From positions 1-64,000 of the forward strand of contig CAMBRK010000017.1 of NCBI GenBank assembly GCA_945870185.1: DNA of 64,000 bases, given 5' to 3'. The DNA comes from Aureispira sp. CCB-QB1 (GTDB taxonomy: Bacteria; Bacteroidota; Bacteroidia; Chitinophagales; Saprospiraceae). The notes beneath the pieces were generated by a model that ran no database searches, was not told the DNA's origin, and worked only from the letters and a program-made list of their open reading frames with translations. The translations under genes and the position numbers were made by a program. Positions 56,949-64,000 of the stretch are shown piece after piece; position 1 is the first letter of the stretch, and each line of letters opens with the position of its first letter.

Positions 56949-57118
56949 GATCGCATGACTATTGATGCTTTTGACAACAGAAAGGATAATATAAATGTTT
57001 TGTAATGTAAACATGCACCACCTTGAAAAGCTAGTACTAAGAACTCATTAAGGATTTGGCTTTCAAATAATGGTAACAGGTACCTACATTTCCAAATTAA
57101 CTCGATAATAATCATCTT

Positions 57119-57151
57119 TATAAAAATATGCAGTTTTTTCTAGCTGCATAT
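57119..57151 (-). terminator. Bidirectional rho-independent terminator
   Basis: ATATGCAG (57126-57133) pairs with CTGCATAT (57144-57151), with T-rich tracts on both sides (TTTTTAT on the minus strand, TTTTCTTTT on the plus). It follows the two-gene operon ending at 57219. Confidence 0.65.
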
Positions 57152-57218
57152 TTTTCTTTTATATTTTTGATACAACATTTTTGATACAAATTTTTAGGAT
57201 TTCGGAAGAAAAAACTAC

Positions 57219-58256
57219 TTACATTTCCACCGCAGCCCATAGCATAAAAAGATCAAACATAGGTTCTTGCTTGAATAAGTAATATTTAGATTGGACTAAG
57301 TTTATTGGAAAAGATATAGAATTGAAAAACGCCCAAGTGATTTTGGAATTTTGGTCACCTAGACTTGCTTGCGTTTTCATATTCATGATGGTAGCTGTGG
57401 CTCCATATCCAAAGAAGACAGGGCCAGAATCATAATCAGAATCATTGGACCCATTTTCATTTTCTTTTACGATTTGGATGCCAAAGTATTGATCTACAAA
57501 GATTTTTTTATACCTATCATTGTATTGAATTACATCTGAATATGATATTTTGCTCATGCAGTAGGTCATCAAAGCACTGGATGAACCTCTAATGATGGAA
57601 TGCTGATCGCCTGCATGATTGATCAATTTGGTTGGGTGGTATGTTCCTGAAAGCTGTTTTTCAAGCCAGAGTCGTCCAATAACGCTATCCTTTATAGAAA
57701 CAATACCTATCAAATTATCTGCAGGCCAATACGAACCCTCATAAGAATCAAGCAATCTTACACTATCTTTTTGTGCTGACAGCAACCTGGATTCAATCGT
57801 TTGAGACGAAGCCAGTATTTCTTTTTGAATTTCTGAAAATTGGAACAGTGAACTTTTGGTATACGAGACCATCACGTGATTTACCCATCCATTGTAAAAC
57901 ATGCCATATGGAGGATTTATATGAGTTGGGAAATTTTTGAGTGAATTTTCAGAAAGTAAACGTTGGATACATTTGTCAACAGTTTTGGAGTATTTAGCAT
58001 TGACGTTTTCTGTTTTATTGCAATGTTCCAAGATAGAAAGTGCCAGCAAAGCATTACTGAAAACTTTGCCTTCGGGATATCTTGATTGAAGATGATCATC
58101 ATAGCCTTGGTCAAGGATGTGAGATAAATAATTTATTTGGTTTTCAGTAGATCTGTGTCTAAGACTTTTATTGAATGGAGTGGCAAAGCATATTATGAAG
58201 TATACTATAATGCACAAGAAAAAATACTTTAAAATGCTCCTTACTTTTGACTTCAT
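57219..58256 (-). CDS. Hypothetical membrane-anchored helical protein
   Basis: This 345-residue protein has a basic N-terminus and one membrane helix (ILKYFFLCIIVYFIICFATP). A long soluble helical region follows, with repeated aromatic and Gly-rich turns (HINPPYGMFYNGWVNHVMVS, SYEGSYWPADNLIGIVSIK, DSGPVFFGYGATATIMN). The spacing suggests an alpha/alpha-toroid like fold, but no family is recognised. I use ATG 58256, four bases after the preceding stop, instead of the far upstream start at 58331 that would overlap the previous gene. It is co-transcribed with the 126-residue protein. Confidence 0.65.
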   Translation of the reverse strand: MKSKVRSILKYFFLCIIVYFIICFATPFNKSLRHRSTENQINYLSHILDQGYDDHLQSRYPEGKVFSNALLALSILEHCNKTENVNAKYSKTVDKCIQRLLSENSLKNFPTHINPPYGMFYNGWVNHVMVSYTKSSLFQFSEIQKEILASSQTIESRLLSAQKDSVRLLDSYEGSYWPADNLIGIVSIKDSVIGRLWLEKQLSGTYHPTKLINHAGDQHSIIRGSSSALMTYCMSKISYSDVIQYNDRYKKIFVDQYFGIQIVKENENGSNDSDYDSGPVFFGYGATATIMNMKTQASLGDQNSKITWAFFNSISFPINLVQSKYYLFKQEPMFDLFMLWAAVEM

Positions 58257-58260
58257 TATA

Positions 58261-58641
58261 TCAATCTTTAAGAGCATTTCTCCTTGCCTCTGATAATTTC
58301 TTTTTTGTGGGATTAAAAGTTGCATACTCATCAGACTCTATCCAATCCAATTTTTGTTTTAACATTTCAATCACATCATCACTTAGATTTGTAGTAATTT
58401 CCTTTTTTAGGAATTCGATAATCCCTGATTCATTTGTTGAACCTTTTTCAACAAGATAATTGTCAATATAGACTCTACCAGGCAATTTATCTATTTCTTC
58501 ATAATATTCTGGAATCATATGTTGCATTAACCAAATCGTTTTTTCTCCCTGACTTAGATGGATAATGGAGATTACTATAGAACCACCATCCATACATACA
58601 CCCACATTCTTAATTTTACAATTGGTAAATTCAATTTTCAT
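58261..58641 (-). CDS. Hypothetical small cytoplasmic protein
   Basis: This 126-residue soluble protein has no family I recognise. It has a beta-rich N-terminal half (IEFTNCKIKNVGVCMDGGSI) and a charged helical C-terminus ending RRNALKD. A -7 box, TACATTTG (58668 to 58661 on the minus strand), predicts a 15-nt leader. It leads the operon with the membrane-anchored protein, with 4 bp between them. Confidence 0.6.
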   Translation of the reverse strand: MKIEFTNCKIKNVGVCMDGGSIVISIIHLSQGEKTIWLMQHMIPEYYEEIDKLPGRVYIDNYLVEKGSTNESGIIEFLKKEITTNLSDDVIEMLKQKLDWIESDEYATFNPTKKKLSEARRNALKD

Positions 58642-58693
58642 ACAAACATTTAAATTTATACAAATGTAATGAAATTTGGAAAAATATAAAAAA

Positions 58694-60049
58694 TCACAAA
58701 CTCTCCAATCTCAAAACACCTCGCGGACACACCGCACTACAGATACCACAACCCACGCATGATGCGCGGACTATGTCTTCTTGACGTTGTGCATAAGCTT
58801 TTACATCGATGCCCATTTCGCAATAAGTCGAGCAATTGCCACATGAGATGCATTGTCCGCCATTGGTGGTAATGCGGAATTTTGACATACGTTTGGCTTC
58901 TTTGTTCCACGGAAGTTTGATGGTAAATCGCTGTAAAATACCGAGATATGCAGCCATCGGACAGCCAAATCTACACCATACCCTACTTCCCAATAAAGGA
59001 TAAAAACCTACACCGACGACGCCAGAAAATGCAGCGCCAATAAGAAATCCATACCAACTACTTAATGTTCCACTATCGATTAAAAATATATTTGTAATCC
59101 CTGTAAATCTCGCTACTAAAACAGCTACAGTCATCAAAGTCACAAAGACCAAAACACTGTGAATCATCCATCGTTCTATCTTCCATGCTTTGAGTGACTT
59201 ATCTGACAAATGTCTGAAAGGGTCTCCTGCCGTCTCCGCCAATCCACCACAGCCACAAACCCAGGAGCAGTACCATCGTTTACCAAAAAAATAGGTCAAT
59301 ACCGGCGTGATCACCAAAAAGGAAAGGATACCCCAAAACAACATAAAATAACCAAAGGTGCCTGCTGCCAACATCGCGTCAATATTCCAGTCAAAAAAGA
59401 AGTAGTAATTGAGTGGCCATATATTTTTGAAATCATAGTATGGCTTATTAAGACTTTGCATGATCTCAGGTAGGATAAAGGCTATCGCTGTCTGGAAAAA
59501 CATAATGGAAATCGTTCTGTACACCTGATATTTGCTGTGACGATATTTGTATATAAATTTGGCACCCATCAATAAAATAGTTAAGGTATAAATGGCACCA
59601 TAAACAAACCATTGGCTGGCAGATTTTCCTTTCAAAAACATACTTAGCGGATCGAAAAGCGCAACCAAACCTGTATTTTTTAATTCTTCATTTCCCTGAC
59701 CCAATAAATGTGGATACCAATAAAGCAGCACATAAAACCCTGTCAAAAATATCGCCAATGTCCATGCCAACGCTCCTCGGGATGAGAGCGAAGCAAACCA
59801 AATATGGTTGTTTTTGATACCTGGTAATGTATTTTTATATTGTCCAGCGGTATACCATAACGATCCAACCGTAACCAATCCTATAGATGACCAGAGCCAT
59901 AATCCTGCCCCTTCTGATCGAAAACTGAGCCAAAATACCATCTGAAGTAAGAAGCCAATCCCAACAAGAGACAAAGCCAATTTCTGGCCTACCTTTATGG
60001 TTTCAGTATGATGGTGGGCTGAGATGGAGATGGATTTGTATGGTTGCAT
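58694..60049 (-). CDS. Membrane 4Fe-4S polyferredoxin-like protein (NapH/NosR/CcoG-like)
   Basis: This 451-residue membrane protein has about seven helices, a FGKRWYCSWVCGCGG motif (about residue 240) and GSRVWCRFGCP (about 345). Two C-terminal [4Fe-4S] ferredoxin motifs follow: CISCGNCSTYCEMG and CVGCGICSAVCP. This combination is typical of NapH/NosR/RdxA-type electron carriers. It probably moves electrons between a quinone or flavoprotein and a periplasmic or cytoplasmic acceptor. The FAD oxidoreductase gene 600 bp upstream is a plausible partner, although a toxin-antitoxin pair lies between them. Exact role unknown. Confidence 0.85.
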   Translation of the reverse strand: MQPYKSISISAHHHTETIKVGQKLALSLVGIGFLLQMVFWLSFRSEGAGLWLWSSIGLVTVGSLWYTAGQYKNTLPGIKNNHIWFASLSSRGALAWTLAIFLTGFYVLLYWYPHLLGQGNEELKNTGLVALFDPLSMFLKGKSASQWFVYGAIYTLTILLMGAKFIYKYRHSKYQVYRTISIMFFQTAIAFILPEIMQSLNKPYYDFKNIWPLNYYFFFDWNIDAMLAAGTFGYFMLFWGILSFLVITPVLTYFFGKRWYCSWVCGCGGLAETAGDPFRHLSDKSLKAWKIERWMIHSVLVFVTLMTVAVLVARFTGITNIFLIDSGTLSSWYGFLIGAAFSGVVGVGFYPLLGSRVWCRFGCPMAAYLGILQRFTIKLPWNKEAKRMSKFRITTNGGQCISCGNCSTYCEMGIDVKAYAQRQEDIVRASCVGCGICSAVCPRGVLRLESL

Positions 60050-60075
60050 GATTGAATTCTTAAAATATGATGTTA

Positions 60076-60342
60076 TTATTTTTTATAATGATATCTGCAT
60101 TGTATGATATGGATACGCTCGTCATATACTTTATAAACGATTCTGTGTTCATTATCTATCCTTCTTGAAAAATATCCACTAAAATTAGATTTTAATAATT
60201 CAGGATTTCCAATTCCATTTTGTGGATTTCTCAAAATATCTTTAATTAGAAGATTAATCCTTTTTAAAATAACTTTGTCTGTATTCTGCCAGTATAAATA
60301 ATCTTCCCAAGCTAAAGGATCCCAACTCAGTACACGAATCAT
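60076..60342 (-). CDS. yoeB: YoeB/Txe family toxin, ribosome-dependent mRNA interferase
   Basis: This 88-residue toxin is nearly full match to YoeB in its C-terminal half (GIGNPELLKSNFSGYFSRRI, EHRIVYKV, IIQCRYHY). By comparison with E. coli YoeB (E46, R65, H83, Y84) the catalytic residues are E48, R67, H85 and Y86, all present, so it should be active as a ribosome-dependent endoribonuclease. It overlaps the antitoxin stop by 4 bp (60339-60342), giving tight coupling. Confidence 0.94.
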   Translation of the reverse strand: MIRVLSWDPLAWEDYLYWQNTDKVILKRINLLIKDILRNPQNGIGNPELLKSNFSGYFSRRIDNEHRIVYKVYDERIHIIQCRYHYKK

Positions 60343-60590
60343 TCTTCTAGCAATTCTTTAAATATAAATTCACCCTTTTTTTCTCTATCAATGGCTTCTT
60401 CTAATCTTTTTCTATTAGGTTCACTTTCCATTAGATACATTGTTTCTTTCCAACTATTGTACTCATCTAACGATATAATTACAGCGTTCGAACTTCCTCT
60501 ATTAACAATGTAGGTTTCCTTATCTTCAGATACTTTGTCAAGTACTTCTTTTAGATTGTTTCTTAATATTGAATAATTGATAACTTCCAT
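60339..60590 (-). CDS. yefM: YefM/Phd family antitoxin
   Basis: This 83-residue antitoxin has the Phd/YefM DNA-binding N-terminus (YSILRNNLKEVLDKV) and the typical NRGSSNAVIISLDEYNSWKET. Its acidic and helical C-terminus would cover the toxin. It precedes and overlaps yoeB by 4 bp. An operator lies immediately upstream at 60604-60621. It neutralises YoeB and autoregulates the operon. Confidence 0.93.
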   Translation of the reverse strand: MEVINYSILRNNLKEVLDKVSEDKETYIVNRGSSNAVIISLDEYNSWKETMYLMESEPNRKRLEEAIDREKKGEFIFKELLEE

Positions 60591-60603
60591 GATGACTTAT
60601 TTT

Positions 60604-60621
60604 AGTACTTATAAACGTACG
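60604..60621. promoter_or_regulatory. Candidate YefM-YoeB operator: two GTAC-core palindromes 12 bp apart
   Basis: AGTACT (60604-60609) and CGTACG (60616-60621) carry GTAC cores at 60605-60608 and 60617-60620, centre-to-centre 12 bp. E. coli YefM-YoeB binds paired TGTACA palindromes whose centre spacing of 12 bp is critical for control. The sites lie 14-31 bp before the antitoxin start, as expected for autoregulation. Confidence 0.6.
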
Positions 60622-60657
60622 CTATGTTGATTAAGTTCATACTCATAAATAAAAAAA

Positions 60658-62001
60658 TTACCCAAATAGAAACTGTTCCACCAAACTCAATTTTCTCTTG
60701 GCTTTTAGCTTTATAGACTTCCCATTCTTTTGATTGTACATAGCTACAAAAGTACTCTCGTATTCTTCAAAAAACTCTGGATCAAAATTGGCTATCGAAA
60801 GATTTTCTATTACTGTTTCGATATTGGTTTTATCTGCTATCCACTTCTCACATACAGCATGACGATACCTGATGCCCATCAAGTTAAAACCCGTCACTAC
60901 ACCTGATGCCGTTTCATAATTGATACGAATGGCTTTATTTTCAGTCTGATGTTGCCAATAGAGTGATGTGATATGTTCAGGTGTTTTGGCTGGAATATCT
61001 CCGTATACCTGATACTCGATATCAAAAAACTTGGCAGAGTTGAACCATATTCCTGGATCGTATTTTGTCGGTCCATCGCAAATGGACTTGGCTACTGCTT
61101 TACCCATCAACCTACCTGTATACCATACTGCTTCGATAGGCCTTCTGCCTGGATCGGGTGTAGCAAGTTCCACACAATCACCGAGTGCATATACATCTTT
61201 CGCTGATGTTTCTAGGTATTCATTGGCAATGATGCCGCGATTGGTCGCTATTCCAGATTCTTTTACAAAATCAATATTAGGACTTACTCCTACTGTCAAT
61301 CCCACAAACTCACATGCAATCTCTTCCCCCGAATTTTTACAAATAATAGAAGATACTGTGCCATCTATACCTTTGATTTCCAATAATTCTTCGCTGAGTC
61401 TCAAGTCAATACCGTTTGCTAAGATATGGCGATTGATCATGGCGGATTCCTCAGGAGGTAATACGATATCCCAAAAGCTCTTTTCGCGTACCAACATCGT
61501 CACAGGTATGTGTCTGCTATGAAACATTTCTGCCATCTCTATCCCGATCAGTCCACCACCTACGATTACTGCTTTTTTGATACCTTGTTGAGTGGCGGTT
61601 TCCATACTTTCCAGGTCTTGCAAATGATACAAGCCTTGCACTCCTGTTAGATCTTGTCCTGGCCATCCAAGCTTATTGGGTTTGGAACCCGTTGCAATGA
61701 TCAGTTTATCGTAATCAATTGTTTCACTATTTGATAAAGCAATTATTTTTTGGGAGGTATCAATGTTTTTGACCCATTCTTTGACGATATTAATCCTGTT
61801 TTTAGCCCAAAACCAATCTTCGTAAAGCTTGGTATGCTCAAACTTCATATGACCCATATAAATGTACATCAGTGCAGTGCGAGAAAATGGATATTCTGTC
61901 TCTCCCGATATCATGGTGATCTCGTGATCACTGTTTTTCCTGATATATCTTGCCGCCGTGGAGCCTGCTATACCATTGCCTATGATGATAATTTTGGACA
62001 T
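60658..62001 (-). CDS. FAD-dependent pyridine nucleotide-disulfide-family oxidoreductase
   Basis: This 447-residue flavoprotein has an N-terminal FAD-binding Rossmann fold (IIIGNGIAGSTAARYIR), a central NAD(P)-binding fold (AVIVGGGLIGIEMAEMF) and the second FAD motif ALGDCVEL. It resembles rubredoxin/ferredoxin reductase or nitrite-reductase-large-subunit N-terminal-type proteins. No redox-active disulfide is seen. It probably passes electrons to a ferredoxin-like partner, possibly the polyferredoxin encoded downstream. The stop codon of the secreted Cys-rich gene is only 3 bp upstream. Confidence 0.85.
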   Translation of the reverse strand: MSKIIIIGNGIAGSTAARYIRKNSDHEITMISGETEYPFSRTALMYIYMGHMKFEHTKLYEDWFWAKNRINIVKEWVKNIDTSQKIIALSNSETIDYDKLIIATGSKPNKLGWPGQDLTGVQGLYHLQDLESMETATQQGIKKAVIVGGGLIGIEMAEMFHSRHIPVTMLVREKSFWDIVLPPEESAMINRHILANGIDLRLSEELLEIKGIDGTVSSIICKNSGEEIACEFVGLTVGVSPNIDFVKESGIATNRGIIANEYLETSAKDVYALGDCVELATPDPGRRPIEAVWYTGRLMGKAVAKSICDGPTKYDPGIWFNSAKFFDIEYQVYGDIPAKTPEHITSLYWQHQTENKAIRINYETASGVVTGFNLMGIRYRHAVCEKWIADKTNIETVIENLSIANFDPEFFEEYESTFVAMYNQKNGKSIKLKAKRKLSLVEQFLFG

Positions 62002-62004
62002 ATT

Positions 62005-62670
62005 TTATATTTTTTTAAATTTCAACTTTTTTAATAAAGTTCTTTTCTTCATTTTTTGATTTTCAAAAATAAAATGAAAAGCTGAAATTTTATATTTTTC
62101 TGAAAATAAAGATAAAAAATTATAATAGAGATATTTGAAAGTAAAGTGCTGATTTTTAATACGTCCCACAGCCCAATTTTTATCTACTTTTAATATTACT
62201 TGATCACAAGAAGAAGATGCAACAGTATTATATTTGAATTCAAAAAAGTTGTTCTGACCTGATTTGTAAGAATGGAGTGATTTTTCAGTTAAGATTTCAT
62301 CCATAAATGAACGGTTATTACCTTCATAATAATTTCTTGCAAAATAAGCTTCATCGTTCATTGCTTTTATAATTAACTCTTGACCTTCAGTAAAATTTCC
62401 AATCGTCTGACCACAAAGTGACGGAGAAGAATTGAGATAGAACAAGGTGTCATTAATTTGATCAAATTTTCGACTATTTAATACAACTACTTTTGTCAAC
62501 CCTTCATAATTTCCAGATTGAGCAACGTCATTATAATGTTTTAAAATTTTAATTTGGCATACATAATCATAGTTTAAAACTTTAAGAAAATATAATGGAC
62601 CATCGCAACTACATGCAAAACAATAACCTGAAATCTGCAACAGAAATGCAACAAATACTGATTTTAACAT
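62005..62670 (-). CDS. Secreted Cys-rich protein with mature N-terminal CSC
   Basis: This 221-residue protein has a signal peptide (SVFVAFLLQISGYCFA) followed by CSCDGP. Several later Cys could form disulfides. An N-terminal Cys-x-Cys of a mature secreted protein recalls the TIMP/netrin-like fold, but the similarity is superficial. The basic tail (KKRTLLKKLKFKK) is unusual. No clear family. It lies 3 bp upstream of the FAD oxidoreductase gene and 29 bp downstream of msrBA, so is probably part of one operon. Confidence 0.65.
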   Translation of the reverse strand: MLKSVFVAFLLQISGYCFACSCDGPLYFLKVLNYDYVCQIKILKHYNDVAQSGNYEGLTKVVVLNSRKFDQINDTLFYLNSSPSLCGQTIGNFTEGQELIIKAMNDEAYFARNYYEGNNRSFMDEILTEKSLHSYKSGQNNFFEFKYNTVASSSCDQVILKVDKNWAVGRIKNQHFTFKYLYYNFLSLFSEKYKISAFHFIFENQKMKKRTLLKKLKFKKI

Positions 62671-62699
62671 ACAAGTATTTTAAATTTGAATAGCATTTG

Positions 62700-63749
62700 T
62701 TATTTCACCAAATCCTTTACCTTCGCCAATGTTCTTTCTCGTCTCGGGATACTTTCAGCTCTTACATATCCTTGATTGGGATTGCGTTTTACGAAGTTTT
62801 GATGATACTCTTCTGCTTCATAAAACTTATCAAATTTCACCACTTGCGTAGCTATCGGCTTGGAGTACTCTTTTGCTATTTCTGCAATTTTGGCATCAAT
62901 AATGGCTTTTTCAGAATCATTGGTATAAAACGCTATGGTACGATATTGAGCTCCTCTGTCTGGTCCTTGTCCGTTTACAATTGTTGGGTCGATCGATGCA
63001 AAAAATACCCTTACTAGATCATTGTATGAAATTACATTTGGGTCATAGTAAACCTGAAATGCTTCCGCATGGCTTGTTCTACCGCCTCCAACAGACTCAT
63101 ATGATGGGTTGGTTTCTTTACCACCTGAATATCCAGAAATCACTTCTTGCACACCTTTGATACTTTCAAAAATAGTCTCCGTACACCAAAAACATCCACC
63201 TGCAAACGTGGCTACTGCTAGTTTCCCTTGCTTAGGTACAAATAATAATCCATCACCATCAATACAATATCTGAGCCCTGTAGGCTTCGGACCATCATTG
63301 AAAACATGGCCAAGATGTCCGTCACATCTCTTACAAGTAAGTGCGTCTCGTTGCATTCCTAGACTATTGTCGGCACTTACATTTAGACTTTTTGTGCTAT
63401 ATGGTTTAAAATAACTAGGCCATCCTGTACCCGAATTAAACTTGGAATCAGATCCAAACAGCGGGTTTTTACATCCTGCACATACATAAACTCCTTCTTC
63501 TTTCACTTCATATAGTTCACTGCTGAATGGACGCTCGGTACCATGTTCCCTCAGTATGTAATATTGTTTAGGAGTGAGCGATTTCTTCCATTCAGCATCA
63601 GATTTTACAACTTTTTCTGTCCAAGTGGTATCTAAAGAAACGGATACATCATTATTTTTTGACACATAAGATGATGCTACTTTTTTATTCTGCTGCGCAC
63701 AAGCACTAAAAGCTACAATAAGACAAAGGCTTGAAATTAATTTTATCAT
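62700..63749 (-). CDS. msrBA: Fused methionine sulfoxide reductase MsrB-MsrA lipoprotein
   Basis: This 349-residue protein reduces both methionine-R- and S-sulfoxide. The signal ends in lipobox FSAC (Cys 17), so it works outside the cytoplasmic membrane. The MsrB domain comes first (about 50-165), with zinc CxxC motifs CAGC and CKRC and the catalytic Cys in RYCIDGDG. The MsrA domain follows (about 175-330), starting with GGCFWCTE (catalytic Cys about 185). The MsrB-MsrA order is the reverse of the Neisseria PilB-type fusion. The electron donor is not evident nearby. Confidence 0.95.
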   Translation of the reverse strand: MIKLISSLCLIVAFSACAQQNKKVASSYVSKNNDVSVSLDTTWTEKVVKSDAEWKKSLTPKQYYILREHGTERPFSSELYEVKEEGVYVCAGCKNPLFGSDSKFNSGTGWPSYFKPYSTKSLNVSADNSLGMQRDALTCKRCDGHLGHVFNDGPKPTGLRYCIDGDGLLFVPKQGKLAVATFAGGCFWCTETIFESIKGVQEVISGYSGGKETNPSYESVGGGRTSHAEAFQVYYDPNVISYNDLVRVFFASIDPTIVNGQGPDRGAQYRTIAFYTNDSEKAIIDAKIAEIAKEYSKPIATQVVKFDKFYEAEEYHQNFVKRNPNQGYVRAESIPRRERTLAKVKDLVK

Positions 63750-63756
63750 TTTTTTA

Positions 63757-64000
63757 TTATTTTTTATCGTTTAATAACCAATCATAATCATTGTATGATA
63801 GGGTTGCATTTTTATTTACTTTAGCGGTACTATATTTATTTATAAAGGTCACAATATCAGGAAAATCTACTTTATACCAATCAAAAATTTTAGATAATTT
63901 CATATGGGTTGCGGTAATGGTTTGAAACTTAGAATTATTGATGAACTTTTTGGTGACTGAATCCAATTGTGCATCTAAAGTTTTACTAAAAAAAGCACCA
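63757..64000 (-). CDS. DUF547 domain protein, C-terminal fragment cut by the window edge
   Basis: The reading frame stays open to the window edge and ends with the DUF547 C-terminal signature (LSKIFDWYKVDFPDIV, FINKYS, SYNDYDWLLN). Only about 80 residues are visible, so domains upstream are unknown. A TTG at 63966 could be mistaken for a start; it is internal, as upstream codons continue in family-like sequence (FFSKTLDAQ). It precedes msrBA by 7 bp and is probably in one operon with it. Confidence 0.8.
   Translation of the reverse strand, partial: GAFFSKTLDAQLDSVTKKFINNSKFQTITATHMKLSKIFDWYKVDFPDIVTFINKYSTAKVNKNATLSYNDYDWLLNDKK

Overview
This 64 kb window looks like chromosome from an uncultured or little-studied Bacteroidota bacterium, most likely of the Saprospiraceae/Chitinophagia type. 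The evidence is the low GC, dense Bacteroidota-style gene content, TAnnTTTG -7 boxes in many upstream regions (a -33 TTG at the right spacing is visible only for gyrB and for the tandem pair near 44.65-44.70 kb), a eukaryote/archaeal-type ProS followed by a DUF3127 gene, and secreted proteins with type IX secretion (T9SS) sorting domains: type B on the 11.4-15.1 kb protein, type A on the 52.4-55.5 kb metallopeptidase. No rRNA, tRNA, CRISPR array, intact insertion sequence or prophage was seen.

Layout. 1-0.48 kb: hairpin-rich non-coding DNA. 0.49-5.85 kb: small acidic protein, cinA, a 2-oxoacid dehydrogenase E2 and a PorE-like TPR/PD40/OmpA protein. 6.07-7.95 kb (minus): proS and DUF3127. 8.2-15.1 kb: three large exported proteins (Trp/Asn/Gly-repeat protein, FadL-like barrel, giant SprB-repeat adhesin). 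15.3-23.2 kb: housekeeping run gyrB, small membrane protein, mutL, two rhomboids, an endonuclease/phosphatase-family protein and nadA. 23.2-27.7 kb (minus): xerD and dnaE. 28.2-34.7 kb: two vanadium-haloperoxidase/PAP2-type lipoproteins, a TauE/SafE permease, an unusual Asn-Gln heptad coiled-coil protein, an XRE regulator, an outer-membrane barrel and the remnant of a third haloperoxidase copy.

34.9-44.5 kb is an inorganic-carbon island: SulP transporter plus beta-carbonic anhydrase on the plus strand, facing a sulP-dabA-dabB operon on the minus strand. Each arm is preceded by a gene for a small exported protein of unknown function. Together these would import bicarbonate, drive energy-coupled CO2 hydration and equilibrate CO2 and bicarbonate.

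44.8-50.1 kb: a small barrel, a LamG lipoprotein and a three-gene glycosyltransferase operon that fits polyprenyl-phosphate-sugar-dependent glycan synthesis. 50.2-58.6 kb: miscellaneous metabolic genes and an M4 metallopeptidase interrupted by an in-frame TAG at the boundary of propeptide and catalytic domain. 58.7-64 kb (minus): polyferredoxin-like membrane protein, YefM-YoeB toxin-antitoxin pair with a recognisable operator, FAD oxidoreductase, a Cys-rich secreted protein, a fused MsrB-MsrA lipoprotein and the C-terminal end of a DUF547 protein.

The observations most worth follow-up are the in-frame stop in the M4 peptidase, the dense inorganic-carbon island, the seven-heptad N@d coiled-coil protein, shared TTCC-N8-GGAA dyads around the haloperoxidase/XRE region, two genes whose -7 box predicts leaderless mRNA, and the haloperoxidase remnant.
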